A DNA stretch of 64,000 bases from CADEDV01 sp964596345 (GTDB lineage Bacteria > Bacteroidota > Bacteroidia > Chitinophagales > Chitinophagaceae): assembly GCA_964596345.1 (NCBI GenBank), contig CAZQSZ010000005.1, positions 124,001-188,000 on the forward strand, in the 5' to 3' direction. Shown piece after piece: positions 18,392-27,584 of this stretch. Within the stretch, counting starts at the first letter, position 1; every line of letters begins with the position of its first letter. A program made the position numbers and the translations under genes. The notes beneath the pieces were generated by a model. That model was not told the DNA's origin, did not search any database, and saw only the letters and a program-made list of their open reading frames with translations.

Positions 18392-20716
18392 TTATTTTTT
18401 TAATTCTTCGATTGGCACCTGTGGCATCATCACTTTATCGCACTTCTCAGTCACGATATCTTTTGCCAGTTTGAAAACAGCTGTTTGCCGGGTGTCGGCT
18501 GAAGAGGCACCGATCTTTATCGTATAGTTACCCGCTTCTGCTATCCATGCTGTGGAGCCAGTATGAAAGGATGCCAGGTCAGCGGCTGTAATCGTAAAGG
18601 TAATTTTTTGGGACTGGCCGGGTTGTAATAAAACGGTTTTTGCAAAGGCTTTTAATTCAGCTGCTGGCTTATCCAATTTGCCCGCCGGTGCAGCAATATA
18701 TAATTGCACCACTTCTTTACCAGCCACATTACCGTTGTTGGTTATCGTTACAGTTGCAGAGATTGGTTTAGTAAAATTGGTACTGCTCAATACTGCTTTG
18801 CTATAGGTAAAATTTGTATAGGATAAACCATAGCCAAATTCATAAGCTGGCTTTACGTTGAAAGTATTGTAGTAGCGATAGCCTACATAAATTCCTTCCT
18901 CATACGTCACTTCAGCCGGGATAGCTTTCATACCCATCATACCGGTTGTGGCTTTTTCAGGAAATTCTTTACCGGGAAACGTTTTTGCCGAAGGTTCGTC
19001 TTCATATTTTGCGGGGAAGGTGGTGGCTAGTTTGCCTGAAGGATTTACTTTGCCACTTAATATATCCACCACGGCATTACCTGCTTCCAGGCCGGGCTGC
19101 CAGGCCAATAGAATAGCATCCACTTCATCCCGCCAGCTTGCAACCTCGATCACGCCGCCGCTATTGATGACCACGACCACTTTCTTGTTTTTTGCATGAA
19201 AGGCGGTTGCCACTTTTGTGATCAGTTCTTTTTCTGCCACAGACAGGTTGAAATTATTTTCCACTTTACGGTCAGATCCTTCGCCAGCATTCCTTCCAAT
19301 AGTGATCAGGGCAATATCCGCTTCTCCTGCTTTTTTGCTGGTCATTTCATCGGTTATGGTCAGCTCGGGAATTCTCGGTGTTGGGTTCATAAACTCTTCA
19401 AAGAAATTCTTTTTAGGCTGTTTGGCTTTTTCAGCTGCTACATAGTTGCTGTAAACTGACCGCAGTTCTTCATCAACGGACAAACCTGCATGGCTTAATC
19501 CCTGCACCAGTGATATGGTATACTCTTCATTCACATCACCGCTGCCGGTGCCCCCGGACACAAAATCGTAAGATGTATTGCCAAATGCGGCGATCTTTTT
19601 ACTGTTCTTGCCAACAGGCAGGGCAGCGTTGTCGTTTTTCAGTAAGATCATTCCGTCTGCTGCTGCTTGTCTTGCAAGGACGGCATGAGCTTTCAGGTCG
19701 GGTGTATTACTGAATGCATATTTTTTAAAGGCCGGGCAACTTAAAATGTATTCCACAATACGTCCGGCATTTTCATCCAGCACTTTTATATCGAGTGATC
19801 CGTTGTTCACGGCATCCCCGATCGCTTTTTTCTGGGCCGGCGTTCCCGGCATCAGCAGGTCATTACCGGCTTTCATTTGTGCCACGGCATCCTTGCCGCC
19901 AAACCAGTCGGTCATCACGAGGCCTTTAAATCCCCATTCCTTCCGCAGGATAGTGGTAAGCAGTTCCTGATCTTCTGAAGTGTATTTTCCATTGATATAA
20001 TTATAAGAACTCATCACAGTCCAGGGCTGTGCTTCTTTAACAACGATCTGGAATCCTTTCAGGTAGATCTCTCTTAAAGCTCTTTCACTAAGTATGGTAT
20101 TGACCGTGTTTCGGTTCGATTCCTGGTTATTGGCTGCAAAATGTTTGACGGATGTACCCACCCCGTTTGATTCAATACCATTCACCATGGCGGCCGCCAT
20201 TTTACCGGATACCAGCGGATCTTCTGAATAGTATTCAAAATTTCGGCCACCCAACGGGTTGCGATGTATGTTCAACCCTGGTGCAAGCAATATATCCACT
20301 CCATATTCTTTTACTTCATTACCCATTGCTTTGCCAACCTGTTCCACCAGTTTGGTATCCCATGTAGAAGCTAATAAAGTAGCCACCGGCCAGGCCGTGG
20401 CATAATATGTTTTCGGATCGTCTTTCCGGGTGGGGTTGATGCGGAGACCGGCAGGTCCATCGGCCAGTACCGTATTCGGAAGTCCAAGACGGGGAATGGC
20501 AAATGTGGTTCCGGCAGCGCCTTCTACTTTATCCATAGTTTGCCCTACCGCCGGTGCGCCGGTATTCAGGCCGGGAATATTCATACCCATACCGACCACC
20601 AGGTTCACTTTTTCATCCAGGGTCATTTTAGCGACCAGTTCTTTTGCTCTATTGGTTTGACTGCTGGAAGGGAAGGCAATTACTAAGGATGCTATTACAA
20701 GCGGGATGAGTTTCAT
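18392..20716 (-). CDS. Glycoside hydrolase family 3 beta-glucosidase-like enzyme
   Basis: Protein of 774 residues with a signal peptide (MKLIPLVIASLVIAFPSSSQ). GH3 domains in order: N-terminal TIM barrel with ADGPAGLRINP, KHFAANNQESNRNTVN and the nucleophile Asp in GLVMTDWFGG; then the alpha/beta sandwich (LLKNDNAALPV, GRNAGEGSDR); then a C-terminal fibronectin-III-like domain (GYRYYNTFNVKPAYEFGYGLSYTNF). It releases glucose or related sugars from beta-linked oligosaccharides in the periplasm. The frame runs 21 codons upstream of the ATG at 20716, but that ATG starts the signal peptide. The Crp-family regulator gene lies 69 bp upstream on the same strand. Confidence 0.93.
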   Translation of the reverse strand: MKLIPLVIASLVIAFPSSSQTNRAKELVAKMTLDEKVNLVVGMGMNIPGLNTGAPAVGQTMDKVEGAAGTTFAIPRLGLPNTVLADGPAGLRINPTRKDDPKTYYATAWPVATLLASTWDTKLVEQVGKAMGNEVKEYGVDILLAPGLNIHRNPLGGRNFEYYSEDPLVSGKMAAAMVNGIESNGVGTSVKHFAANNQESNRNTVNTILSERALREIYLKGFQIVVKEAQPWTVMSSYNYINGKYTSEDQELLTTILRKEWGFKGLVMTDWFGGKDAVAQMKAGNDLLMPGTPAQKKAIGDAVNNGSLDIKVLDENAGRIVEYILSCPAFKKYAFSNTPDLKAHAVLARQAAADGMILLKNDNAALPVGKNSKKIAAFGNTSYDFVSGGTGSGDVNEEYTISLVQGLSHAGLSVDEELRSVYSNYVAAEKAKQPKKNFFEEFMNPTPRIPELTITDEMTSKKAGEADIALITIGRNAGEGSDRKVENNFNLSVAEKELITKVATAFHAKNKKVVVVINSGGVIEVASWRDEVDAILLAWQPGLEAGNAVVDILSGKVNPSGKLATTFPAKYEDEPSAKTFPGKEFPEKATTGMMGMKAIPAEVTYEEGIYVGYRYYNTFNVKPAYEFGYGLSYTNFTYSKAVLSSTNFTKPISATVTITNNGNVAGKEVVQLYIAAPAGKLDKPAAELKAFAKTVLLQPGQSQKITFTITAADLASFHTGSTAWIAEAGNYTIKIGASSADTRQTAVFKLAKDIVTEKCDKVMMPQVPIEELKK

Positions 20717-20785
20717 ATTACAATCGTTTAGGGTATAAAGGTCTTTTCGATTGTAACAGGCCGATTTGATATTTGTCAAATAATC

Positions 20786-21349
20786 TTACTTACCGGACCT
20801 GATCCGGCTCAGTGTTTCTAATGTAACTCCTAAAAAGGAAGCGATATAGGACAGGGGTACCCGCTGAATGATATGCGGGGAGGTTTTCAACAACCGTTCA
20901 TAGCGTTGCTGGGCAGTTTCAAACTGGATAGAATCCATCCGTATTTGAGAGAGGATCAGGGAACTGGTCACCATTTTTCGGAGGAGTCTTTCCACCTCAT
21001 GGTGCTGTTCGGCCAGTGCCATCAGGTCGTTGTGATGAATGCCGTATACTTCGGACGCTTCGAGTGTTTGAATGACCAGGTGGCTGGGTCTTCGTTCAAA
21101 AAAACTGCTGATGGACAAAAAGAATTGTTCGTCCATGGCGATCCATTCGGTGATCTCTTTATCATTCTTGCGATAATAGATACGGGCAACTCCTTTTTTG
21201 ATGAAATAGATATAATCGGAAACAGTGTGTTCTCTCAGCAGCAAATGATCTTTGGGTACTGACCAGTGTTTCCATACCTGCAGGAAAGAAGACATGCTTT
21301 CTGGAGAAAGCGGTGAAATAGTTGTTATGGCTTTTTGCAATGCATCCAC
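20786..21349 (-). CDS. Crp/Fnr-family transcriptional regulator
   Basis: Protein of 187 residues: an N-terminal cyclic-nucleotide-binding-like beta-roll (LLREHTVSDYIYFIKKGVARIYYR) and a short C-terminal winged helix (RVPLSYIASFLGVTLETLSRIRSGK). The roll lacks the full cAMP pocket signature, as is usual in Bacteroidota members of this group, so the ligand is unknown. The start is a GTG; the next ATG would cut into the roll. It is upstream of the GH3 gene in the same direction and might regulate it, or merely be adjacent. Confidence 0.85.
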   Translation of the reverse strand: MDALQKAITTISPLSPESMSSFLQVWKHWSVPKDHLLLREHTVSDYIYFIKKGVARIYYRKNDKEITEWIAMDEQFFLSISSFFERRPSHLVIQTLEASEVYGIHHNDLMALAEQHHEVERLLRKMVTSSLILSQIRMDSIQFETAQQRYERLLKTSPHIIQRVPLSYIASFLGVTLETLSRIRSGK

Positions 21350-21411
21350 GATAGAAAATTAGCAAAAGAATCGGGTAAAAGGATTTATTTTGGAGCTATA
21401 TAATTTCCAGT

Positions 21412-22320
21412 ATGATAAAAATTCCACCCTATTTGCAAAAAGGTGATACGATCGGGCTGGTATGCCCTGCCGGTTTTATGACGCTTGATAAAGTACAAAC
21501 CTGTATCAATACTTTGCAGGACTGGGGGTATGCTGTTAAATTGGGAAAAACCATAGGCGGAGAATCGCAGAATTATTTTTCCGGTACGGATGAAGAACGA
21601 CTGGCCGATTTCCAGCAACTACTGGATGATGATGAAGTGAAGGCGGTACTATGTGCCAGGGGCGGCTATGGTACCGGCCGTATCATTGACCAGGTCGATT
21701 TCAAAAAATTTAAAAAGCAGCCGAAATGGATCATTGGATACAGTGATATCACCGTCCTGCATTCGCATTTGTACACGAATTATTATATTTCTTCCTTGCA
21801 TGCGCCGATGGCAGGGGCTTTTAACGAGGAAGGATATAAAAATGAGTTTGTATTGTCATTGAAGAATGCACTGGAAGGAAAAAAGGCTAAATACCAGTGT
21901 GAGGTGCATGCGTTCAACCAGAAAGGAGAGGCCGTTGGCGAACTCGTCGGCGGCAATCTTGCTTTACTGGCCCATCTTGTTGGAACTGATTCTGATCTCA
22001 AAACAAAAGGGAAGATCCTGTTCATTGAAGATGTTGGAGAGTATGTCTACAATATTGACCGTATGTTTTACCAGTTGAAACGGAGTGGTAAGTTTTCTAA
22101 ACTGTCCGGTCTTATCATCGGTGGCTTCAGCGATATGAAAGATACAGAAAGACCATTTGGGAAAACTGTTTACGAAGTAATTCATGAGATAGTGAAAGAA
22201 TATGATTTCCCGGTTTGTTTTGATTTTCCTGTTAGCCACACTGAGAGGAACTATGCACTTAAAGTAGGAGCAGGGTATAAACTGAAAGTGGGTAAAACGA
22301 AAGTGACACTCGAAGAATAA
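21412..22320 (+). CDS. ldcA: LD-carboxypeptidase (S66 family)
   Basis: Protein of 302 residues, the normal S66 length. Ser nucleophile in IGYSDITVLH, Glu in LFIEDVGEYVYNIDRM, His in FPVSHTERNYAL; also the family motif CARGGYGTGRI. It removes the terminal D-alanine from murein tetrapeptides during cell-wall recycling. No signal peptide, in line with the cytoplasmic family members. Convergent with the hydrolase gene downstream; 25 bp between stops and no hairpin seen there. Confidence 0.93.
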   Translation: MIKIPPYLQKGDTIGLVCPAGFMTLDKVQTCINTLQDWGYAVKLGKTIGGESQNYFSGTDEERLADFQQLLDDDEVKAVLCARGGYGTGRIIDQVDFKKFKKQPKWIIGYSDITVLHSHLYTNYYISSLHAPMAGAFNEEGYKNEFVLSLKNALEGKKAKYQCEVHAFNQKGEAVGELVGGNLALLAHLVGTDSDLKTKGKILFIEDVGEYVYNIDRMFYQLKRSGKFSKLSGLIIGGFSDMKDTERPFGKTVYEVIHEIVKEYDFPVCFDFPVSHTERNYALKVGAGYKLKVGKTKVTLEE

Positions 22321-22345
22321 AATGCAAGCCAGGTTTCCGGGGAGG

Positions 22346-23155
22346 CTATAAACTCAGTAATGAATCCAGTTTTTGTATGGTGAGTTTGTACGTGTAAAGA
22401 TTATTATGACCTCCTCCTTCTATGCTGACCAATTCATCAATTGGTTTTAACAGCGGTAGCAGCCGTTTGGAATTCTTATACGAGACCGTCCAGTCATCAG
22501 TGCCATGAAAAATAGTGACCGGGGCTGCCACATGCGGCAGGTACTGGTAAGTGGGCAGTTGGTAATGCAGCATCTGGTTTACAGGATAGATAGGCAAGTA
22601 AGCCCTTATCACTGAAGGAAAATCATAATAAGGAGTCTCAAGGATCAGCCGTTTGCAATTTTCAATCGAGGCAAGATGGGCTGCAATGCCGGTACCCATA
22701 CTTTTTCCATAAATAAGAATACTGTCTGCCGCATACAGGGTACGGGCATATTTATAAACTTGCTTCGACCAATCGTACAATACTTTTTCCGTCAGTTTCC
22801 CGGTGCTTTTGCCAAAACCAGGGTAGTCAATAATGATCACTTCATATCCATGACGGGTGAAGTAGGGCGGGTATTTGGCATACCAGGAAATATTTTTCTT
22901 GTTTCCATGAAAATATAAGACGACTCCCTTTTTAACAGGACTGGTGCTGAAAAAACGGACCAGGTTCAGGGTGTCTTCCTTGTTCATGGCAATGCTGATA
23001 TCCTCATGAGGCTCCCGGAAATTGTAATTGTGATTTCTTTTCAGTGTCACCGGGTGAAAAAGTATGGCATCCTGCAAAAAATAAAGGGCAACACCTCCAA
23101 GTATATAGATGGTCAATATGATCTTTACCCATTTTATAACTTTCTTCCGGTTCAT
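22346..23155 (-). CDS. Membrane-anchored alpha/beta hydrolase (BEM46/Abhd13-like)
   Basis: Protein of 269 residues with an N-terminal membrane helix (VKIILTIYILGGVALYFLQ) then an alpha/beta-hydrolase domain: oxyanion LYFHGNKKNIS, IIDYPGFGKSTGK, nucleophile elbow YGKSMGTGIA, FHGTDDWTVSYKN for the acid and EGGGHNNL for the His. The ATG at 23155 is preferred: the longer frame to 23194 would start inside the terminator hairpin of the upstream gene. A paralogue lies at 24471-25220, on the other side of a lipoprotein gene. Substrate unknown. Confidence 0.82.
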   Translation of the reverse strand: MNRKKVIKWVKIILTIYILGGVALYFLQDAILFHPVTLKRNHNYNFREPHEDISIAMNKEDTLNLVRFFSTSPVKKGVVLYFHGNKKNISWYAKYPPYFTRHGYEVIIIDYPGFGKSTGKLTEKVLYDWSKQVYKYARTLYAADSILIYGKSMGTGIAAHLASIENCKRLILETPYYDFPSVIRAYLPIYPVNQMLHYQLPTYQYLPHVAAPVTIFHGTDDWTVSYKNSKRLLPLLKPIDELVSIEGGGHNNLYTYKLTIQKLDSLLSL

Positions 23156-23177
23156 GTTGGCAAAGATGTAAAGAAAA

Positions 23178-23200
23178 AGGGACATGAAAGCCATGTCCCT
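23178..23200 (-). terminator. Terminator of the TPR-like lipoprotein gene
   Basis: A perfect 9-bp stem AGGGACATG (23178-23186) with CATGTCCCT (23192-23200), 5-base loop. On the minus strand it is followed by TTTTTCTTT. It lies 27 bp after the lipoprotein stop. Confidence 0.85.
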
Positions 23201-23226
23201 GGAGTATATAATACTATTAGTAGTTT

Positions 23227-24375
23227 CTAATACCGGTTAAAATAGTCTTTAATGCCACACTCTACCTTGCTCTGCAATTCATCCACGATGCAACGAATGA
23301 TATCGTCTTCGTTAGGAGGATAATCACGGTTCCTGTTGAGCAATTGTTTATCCGTTTCACCCAGGGCCCTTGAGTCGCCGGTATATGTGGCAAACTCAGT
23401 GCTCCAGAAATGCTGCCCGTTATAATTCTCACTCCAGACCCGCTGGCCATTTTCATCTCTCACCAGTATCTGCATAAATCCTTCGGAACGCAGGGTTCTT
23501 TTGGTCGTAGTGATCTTTGCAAATACTTTGGCATATTCTTTTACGATGGAATCGGGTTTATAAACGGTTTCTTTTACCACTACTTCTTTAGAAACAGTCC
23601 TGGTATCCTGGTCGTCGTTGCTGCGACCGATATTCATGCTGCTAAAGCGGACTTCCACTACCTGATCGGGCCTGATATTACGGTTCCTGGCTTCGAAAGA
23701 GGAGTAGTATTTCACAAACTCGTTACCATTATTATTTTGCAGGTAGCGGAGCATATTATCATCGAAACGGCGATACCTGGTATTATAAGAACTGAACTGG
23801 TAGCTGTTTCTCTCTTCAATCGGCAATACCACCACGTTTACCACTGCATAGCTGTAAGCTTCATCCATTTTCTGGCGGATGCCAATATCACCGGGGATAA
23901 AACCAAGGGCTACCTGGAATTCCCGGTAAGCTCTCCTGAAATCCTGTTTATTGCCTGATGTCATCAGGTCAAGCCCCCGCTGGTATCTTGTTTCACCGGC
24001 CTTTTCCCGGTAAGTGATCAGTTGGGAAGAATAATCAACCGGGTTGACCACATCAAATACACCGGGTGATTTTCTCACCGCATCATACAGGCGTTGCAGG
24101 TCGGCATATTCATTATAGGTCCATTCCCATTTCAGTTCATTGTTGCTGGAGGCATAATTCCGGATACGGCTTTCATGGTCCTCCACTGCATAGCGGTAAG
24201 CATTTTGCAGCACCTCCAGTAATTTGGGGTCATTGGGATCTTTCTGTAATTTTTTTGCCGCCAGTTCAACGGCTTCATCATACCTGCCTTTTTCATATAA
24301 TTTGCTGGCTGTCTTGCAGGACAAGAGCAGCAGGCTGGTCAGTAAAGCAAATAAAGAGTAGAGTTTTAGTTTCAT
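23227..24375 (-). CDS. Lipoprotein with TPR-like N-terminal part
   Basis: Protein of 382 residues starting with a lipoprotein signal peptide (lipobox LLLSC, Cys near residue 20). The next stretch (YEKGRYDEAVELAAKKLQKDPNDPKLLEVLQNAY) reads as a TPR; a second helical repeat is likely around GLDLMTSGNKQDFRRAYREFQVALGFIP. The C-terminal half is charged, with a regular beta-strand feel (TTTKRTLRSEGFMQILVRD). It should be anchored in the membrane facing the periplasm. Family not recognised beyond this. The ATG at 24375 was chosen for the lipobox; 14 upstream codons are unlikely to be coding. Confidence 0.75.
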   Translation of the reverse strand: MKLKLYSLFALLTSLLLLSCKTASKLYEKGRYDEAVELAAKKLQKDPNDPKLLEVLQNAYRYAVEDHESRIRNYASSNNELKWEWTYNEYADLQRLYDAVRKSPGVFDVVNPVDYSSQLITYREKAGETRYQRGLDLMTSGNKQDFRRAYREFQVALGFIPGDIGIRQKMDEAYSYAVVNVVVLPIEERNSYQFSSYNTRYRRFDDNMLRYLQNNNGNEFVKYYSSFEARNRNIRPDQVVEVRFSSMNIGRSNDDQDTRTVSKEVVVKETVYKPDSIVKEYAKVFAKITTTKRTLRSEGFMQILVRDENGQRVWSENYNGQHFWSTEFATYTGDSRALGETDKQLLNRNRDYPPNEDDIIRCIVDELQSKVECGIKDYFNRY

Positions 24376-24470
24376 AAACACCTCCGTTTTCAGTGTGACG
24401 GACAAATAATACTCCATGTTAAATGAAAAACAGGTAATTAGGTAATCATTAACAGTCGGGACGAAACATA

Positions 24471-25220
24471 TCAGTATTTCAGGATATCCCGTAAGAAATT
24501 GTGATAGTCATCAAAAGAAGGAAGATTATTATGTCCGCCTCCATGAATACGGATCAGGGTTATCCGTTGAGGGTTGAATTTTTGTAAGGCTACACTGTGC
24601 CGGATCGGTATCAACCAGTCTTTGGTGCCATGAATGATATAAGTATGGCATTTTACCTTTTGTATCCACTGATCGGTGCGGAGATGGTATCGTAATACAA
24701 ACCTGACTGGTAAAATCGGGAGGAACCGCTCCACCACTCTTGTGAAATTATAATAAGGCGCATCCAGTATCAGGTAGCGGGGGTCATTGTCAGAAGCGAG
24801 TTTACTGGCAAAACCGCTTCCCATACTTCTGCCGTAAATAATAAGGTGCTCTTCGGAGTATTTTTCCTTCAGCCGGTCATAGACGAATTGCATATCACTC
24901 ATCATTTCCTTTTCACTGCGTTTCCCAGTGCTTTTGCCAAAACCACGGTAATCAACAAGGACCACATCATAATCATACCGGTAAAAATCACGGGCATACT
25001 TGGCCCAGCCTTTTATGCTGCGGGTATTGCCATGGAAATAAAGAATGAGTCCTTTGGGATTCTCCCTGGAAAAGTGTAATCCATTGATGCGTACCCCGGG
25101 TTCAATGTCAAAAAAATATTCTTTGAAAGGAACATCATATTTAAACTCAAAATCCTGTTTGAGTTTTTCAGGTTTGAAAATAAATTTTTCCTGCAGGAAA
25201 TAGGCCAGCACAGAAAGCAC
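24471..25220 (-). CDS. Membrane-anchored alpha/beta hydrolase, paralogue of the 22346 gene
   Basis: At least 249 residues with LYFHGNTRSIKGWAKYARDF, VDYRGFGKSTGKRSEKE, nucleophile elbow YGRSMGSGFASK, HGTKDWLIP and HGGGHNNLPSFDDY. It matches the hydrolase at 22346-23155 segment by segment, so the two are local duplicates. The start is uncertain: 25220 is a GTG, and the frame is open upstream to a TAA at 25269-25271. The extra residues (LPVFIWYIIIGIA) would complete the membrane helix that the paralogue has, yet contain no ATG. Confidence 0.8.
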   Translation of the reverse strand: MLSVLAYFLQEKFIFKPEKLKQDFEFKYDVPFKEYFFDIEPGVRINGLHFSRENPKGLILYFHGNTRSIKGWAKYARDFYRYDYDVVLVDYRGFGKSTGKRSEKEMMSDMQFVYDRLKEKYSEEHLIIYGRSMGSGFASKLASDNDPRYLILDAPYYNFTRVVERFLPILPVRFVLRYHLRTDQWIQKVKCHTYIIHGTKDWLIPIRHSVALQKFNPQRITLIRIHGGGHNNLPSFDDYHNFLRDILKY

Positions 25221-25334
25221 AGCAATGCCAATGATGATATACCAGATGAAGACAGGCAGGTTTGGTTGTTAAGTGAGGGCTTAAGATAAACCGATTCCGG
25301 AACAACTCAAAAACTATCAACCTGGTGGAGAAAA

Positions 25335-27311
25335 CTAATCTTCCACCCTCCGCAATTTTAAGTTGGTGACGGGTGCGACAATCAGCGGGAATTTTTCTAC
25401 CGTTACGTTGGCAAGGTCAAGCCCGAAGCCTTTTTCTTCGGAAAGGCTATGGTCTTTCAGCCAGAAATGGAACTTCATCACCACCCTTTCAAAGAAGGGC
25501 AATTCATTATCCTGGCTCAGGTATTTCTCCATGACCATGAACTGGAAGTCGCCAACGGTATTGCTGCTGGCCAGGCTTTCATAACGGCTGATGATATTTA
25601 CTTCTTTGTTGGCAACAAGGTCTTCCACCACTTTTCGGAACATGAGATTGATCTTGGGTTCCATCCGGAAGCCCAGCCGGAAATCAACGCGGATGATATC
25701 ATTGGGAATAATATGTTCTACTTTATACTCGCAGGTATAAGGATCATCCAGTGTATCCACATGTACAAACCAATAAATATCTGCTCTTTTGGGTTTTTTA
25801 TTGAGGATCGAATAGATGATCTTATGTTCAATTTCCTTGGGGTTATTGGCACTGGTCAGGTATACCAGGTGCGTAGCATACTTCGGAACAGATTTATCAT
25901 TACTTAATTCCTGGATTTTAGGAATATAATGCTCCATTCGTACAAATTCCACATAGCGGTTCTTGATCTTTCTCGCCCTGTACCAGATGTACATCACCAG
26001 GAATACCAGTAAGCCAATAATAAGAGTGATATAACCCCCGTGTGTGAATTTTACCATCAGGGCAACGAGGTAACCAATCTCTACCGACAAATAACCGAAC
26101 AGGAAAACGTATATCCAAACTGATTTCGCCCGGTGGAGTACCAGGTAATTGGCAAAGAGTATAGTTGTCGCCAGCATGGTTACGATGATTGCCAATCCGT
26201 AAGCAGCCTCCATATTGGAAGACTTGCGGAAGTATAACACGACCCCGGCGCAACCGAGGAACATAATGAAGTTGATGGCAGGGATAAACAATTGTCCTTT
26301 TGCTTCTGACGGGTAACGGATACGGAGTTTTGGCCATAAATTCAATCGCATGGCTTCGCTGATCAGCGTATAGGCCCCGGAAACCATGGCCTGGCTGGCA
26401 ATGATAGCGGCCGTAGTGGCAATGATAACACCCGGAATGATGAACCACTGCGGCATGAGGTCGTAAAATGCATTAATGCTTAGTGCTTTTTTAACTTCAG
26501 CGGTAATTTCAAGACCATCTCTATGGGCAAGTAAATAAGCACCCTGTCCGAAATAATGAATGAGCAGGCATGTTTTTACATATATCCAGGACATACGGAT
26601 ATTACCCCTGCCACAATGCCCCAGGTCACTATAAAGAGCTTCTGCACCAGTAGTACAAAGGAATACTGCCCCCAGCAGCCAAAATCCTCCGTCATAGGTT
26701 CGCAGGAAATTTATAGCATAATAAGGGCTCAATGCTTTGAATATCTCGAGATCATCGAATACATGTACAACGCCGAGAATTAACAGCATGGTAAACCAGA
26801 TGAACATGATGGGCCCAAACAACCGTCCTATCGATGCAGTGCCAAATTGCTGTGTAAAAAAGAAAAGGGCCAGAATGGAAAGCACAATGATTACAACCGT
26901 ATTGCTGCCATCTTCAATACCAAGCGAAGGAAGTTCTTTCAAACCCTCAATGGCAGAAGTGATGGAAATGGGAGGGGTGATGATTCCATCGGCTAAAAGG
27001 GATGCGCCGCCAATCATGGCGGGTATGACCAGCCATTTTTTTCTCCTTCTTACCAGGGCAAACAAGGCAAAGGTGCCTCCCTCACCCCGGTTGTCTGCTT
27101 TTAAAACAAGGACAACATATTTAATGGTCGTTTGTAATGTTAATGTCCAGATGATACAGGAAAGTGTTCCCAGGATAAGTTCTTCATTGACGATCCTGTC
27201 ACCAATGATCGCATTGAACACATAAAGGGGTGAAGTACCGATATCTCCGTAGATAATTCCTAAAGCAATAACGAGTCCTGCTGCGGTAACTTTATTGGTG
27301 GGTATTTTCAC
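25335..27311 (-). CDS. kup: KUP-family potassium uptake transporter
   Basis: Protein of 658 residues: about twelve membrane helices in the first 450 residues, then a cytoplasmic tail. Family signatures: IYGDIGTSPLYVF in the first helix, DNRGEGGTFALFALVRR, ITPPISITSAIEGLK and the long KFTHGGYITL segment. It takes up K+ with protons across the inner membrane. The start is GTG; no in-frame ATG exists before the upstream stop. It stands alone, divergent from the secreted-protein gene at 27585. Confidence 0.93.
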   Translation of the reverse strand: MKIPTNKVTAAGLVIALGIIYGDIGTSPLYVFNAIIGDRIVNEELILGTLSCIIWTLTLQTTIKYVVLVLKADNRGEGGTFALFALVRRRKKWLVIPAMIGGASLLADGIITPPISITSAIEGLKELPSLGIEDGSNTVVIIVLSILALFFFTQQFGTASIGRLFGPIMFIWFTMLLILGVVHVFDDLEIFKALSPYYAINFLRTYDGGFWLLGAVFLCTTGAEALYSDLGHCGRGNIRMSWIYVKTCLLIHYFGQGAYLLAHRDGLEITAEVKKALSINAFYDLMPQWFIIPGVIIATTAAIIASQAMVSGAYTLISEAMRLNLWPKLRIRYPSEAKGQLFIPAINFIMFLGCAGVVLYFRKSSNMEAAYGLAIIVTMLATTILFANYLVLHRAKSVWIYVFLFGYLSVEIGYLVALMVKFTHGGYITLIIGLLVFLVMYIWYRARKIKNRYVEFVRMEHYIPKIQELSNDKSVPKYATHLVYLTSANNPKEIEHKIIYSILNKKPKRADIYWFVHVDTLDDPYTCEYKVEHIIPNDIIRVDFRLGFRMEPKINLMFRKVVEDLVANKEVNIISRYESLASSNTVGDFQFMVMEKYLSQDNELPFFERVVMKFHFWLKDHSLSEEKGFGLDLANVTVEKFPLIVAPVTNLKLRRVED

Positions 27312-27584
27312 TGTCTGAGGTTGATAATCGGGCTTCCGGTACAGATTTGGTCTTTACAGAAACCCGCCTGCAAATGTACAGGCAAAATTGAATTACCATA
27401 GAATTGAGTGAAAAACTTTGCCACCGATAGAATTCCTGCTTTCTGGGCAAAGGGATCGTGCAACAGGCAGGGCTTTTCACTCATCTGTTACATGTAATTC
27501 TTACTATCGCAGCATCATAAAAATAAAAATGGCCTGCTTTTGGCCGGTAAACTTTAATTTTAATAAGCAAAAAATCACGGCATT
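27312..27584. other. Intergenic region between divergent kup and 27585 gene
   Basis: This 273-bp stretch has no convincing gene on either strand; a 62-codon minus frame at its left has no coding character. It must contain promoters for both neighbours, but I see no clean TAnnTTTG with a -33 TTG. No riboswitch fold was recognised. Confidence 0.5.

Noticed and set aside
23410..23958. 182-codon plus-strand frame antisense to the TPR-like lipoprotein
   Set aside because: Frame created by the codon pattern of the opposite gene; no independent start signal or motif.
25918..26448. 176-codon minus-strand frame overlapping kup
   Set aside because: Out-of-frame shadow of the conserved kup sequence.
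27312..27584. Potassium- or c-di-AMP-type riboswitch upstream of kup
   Set aside because: I could not find any conserved core in the sequence, and such riboswitches are not typical of this phylum.
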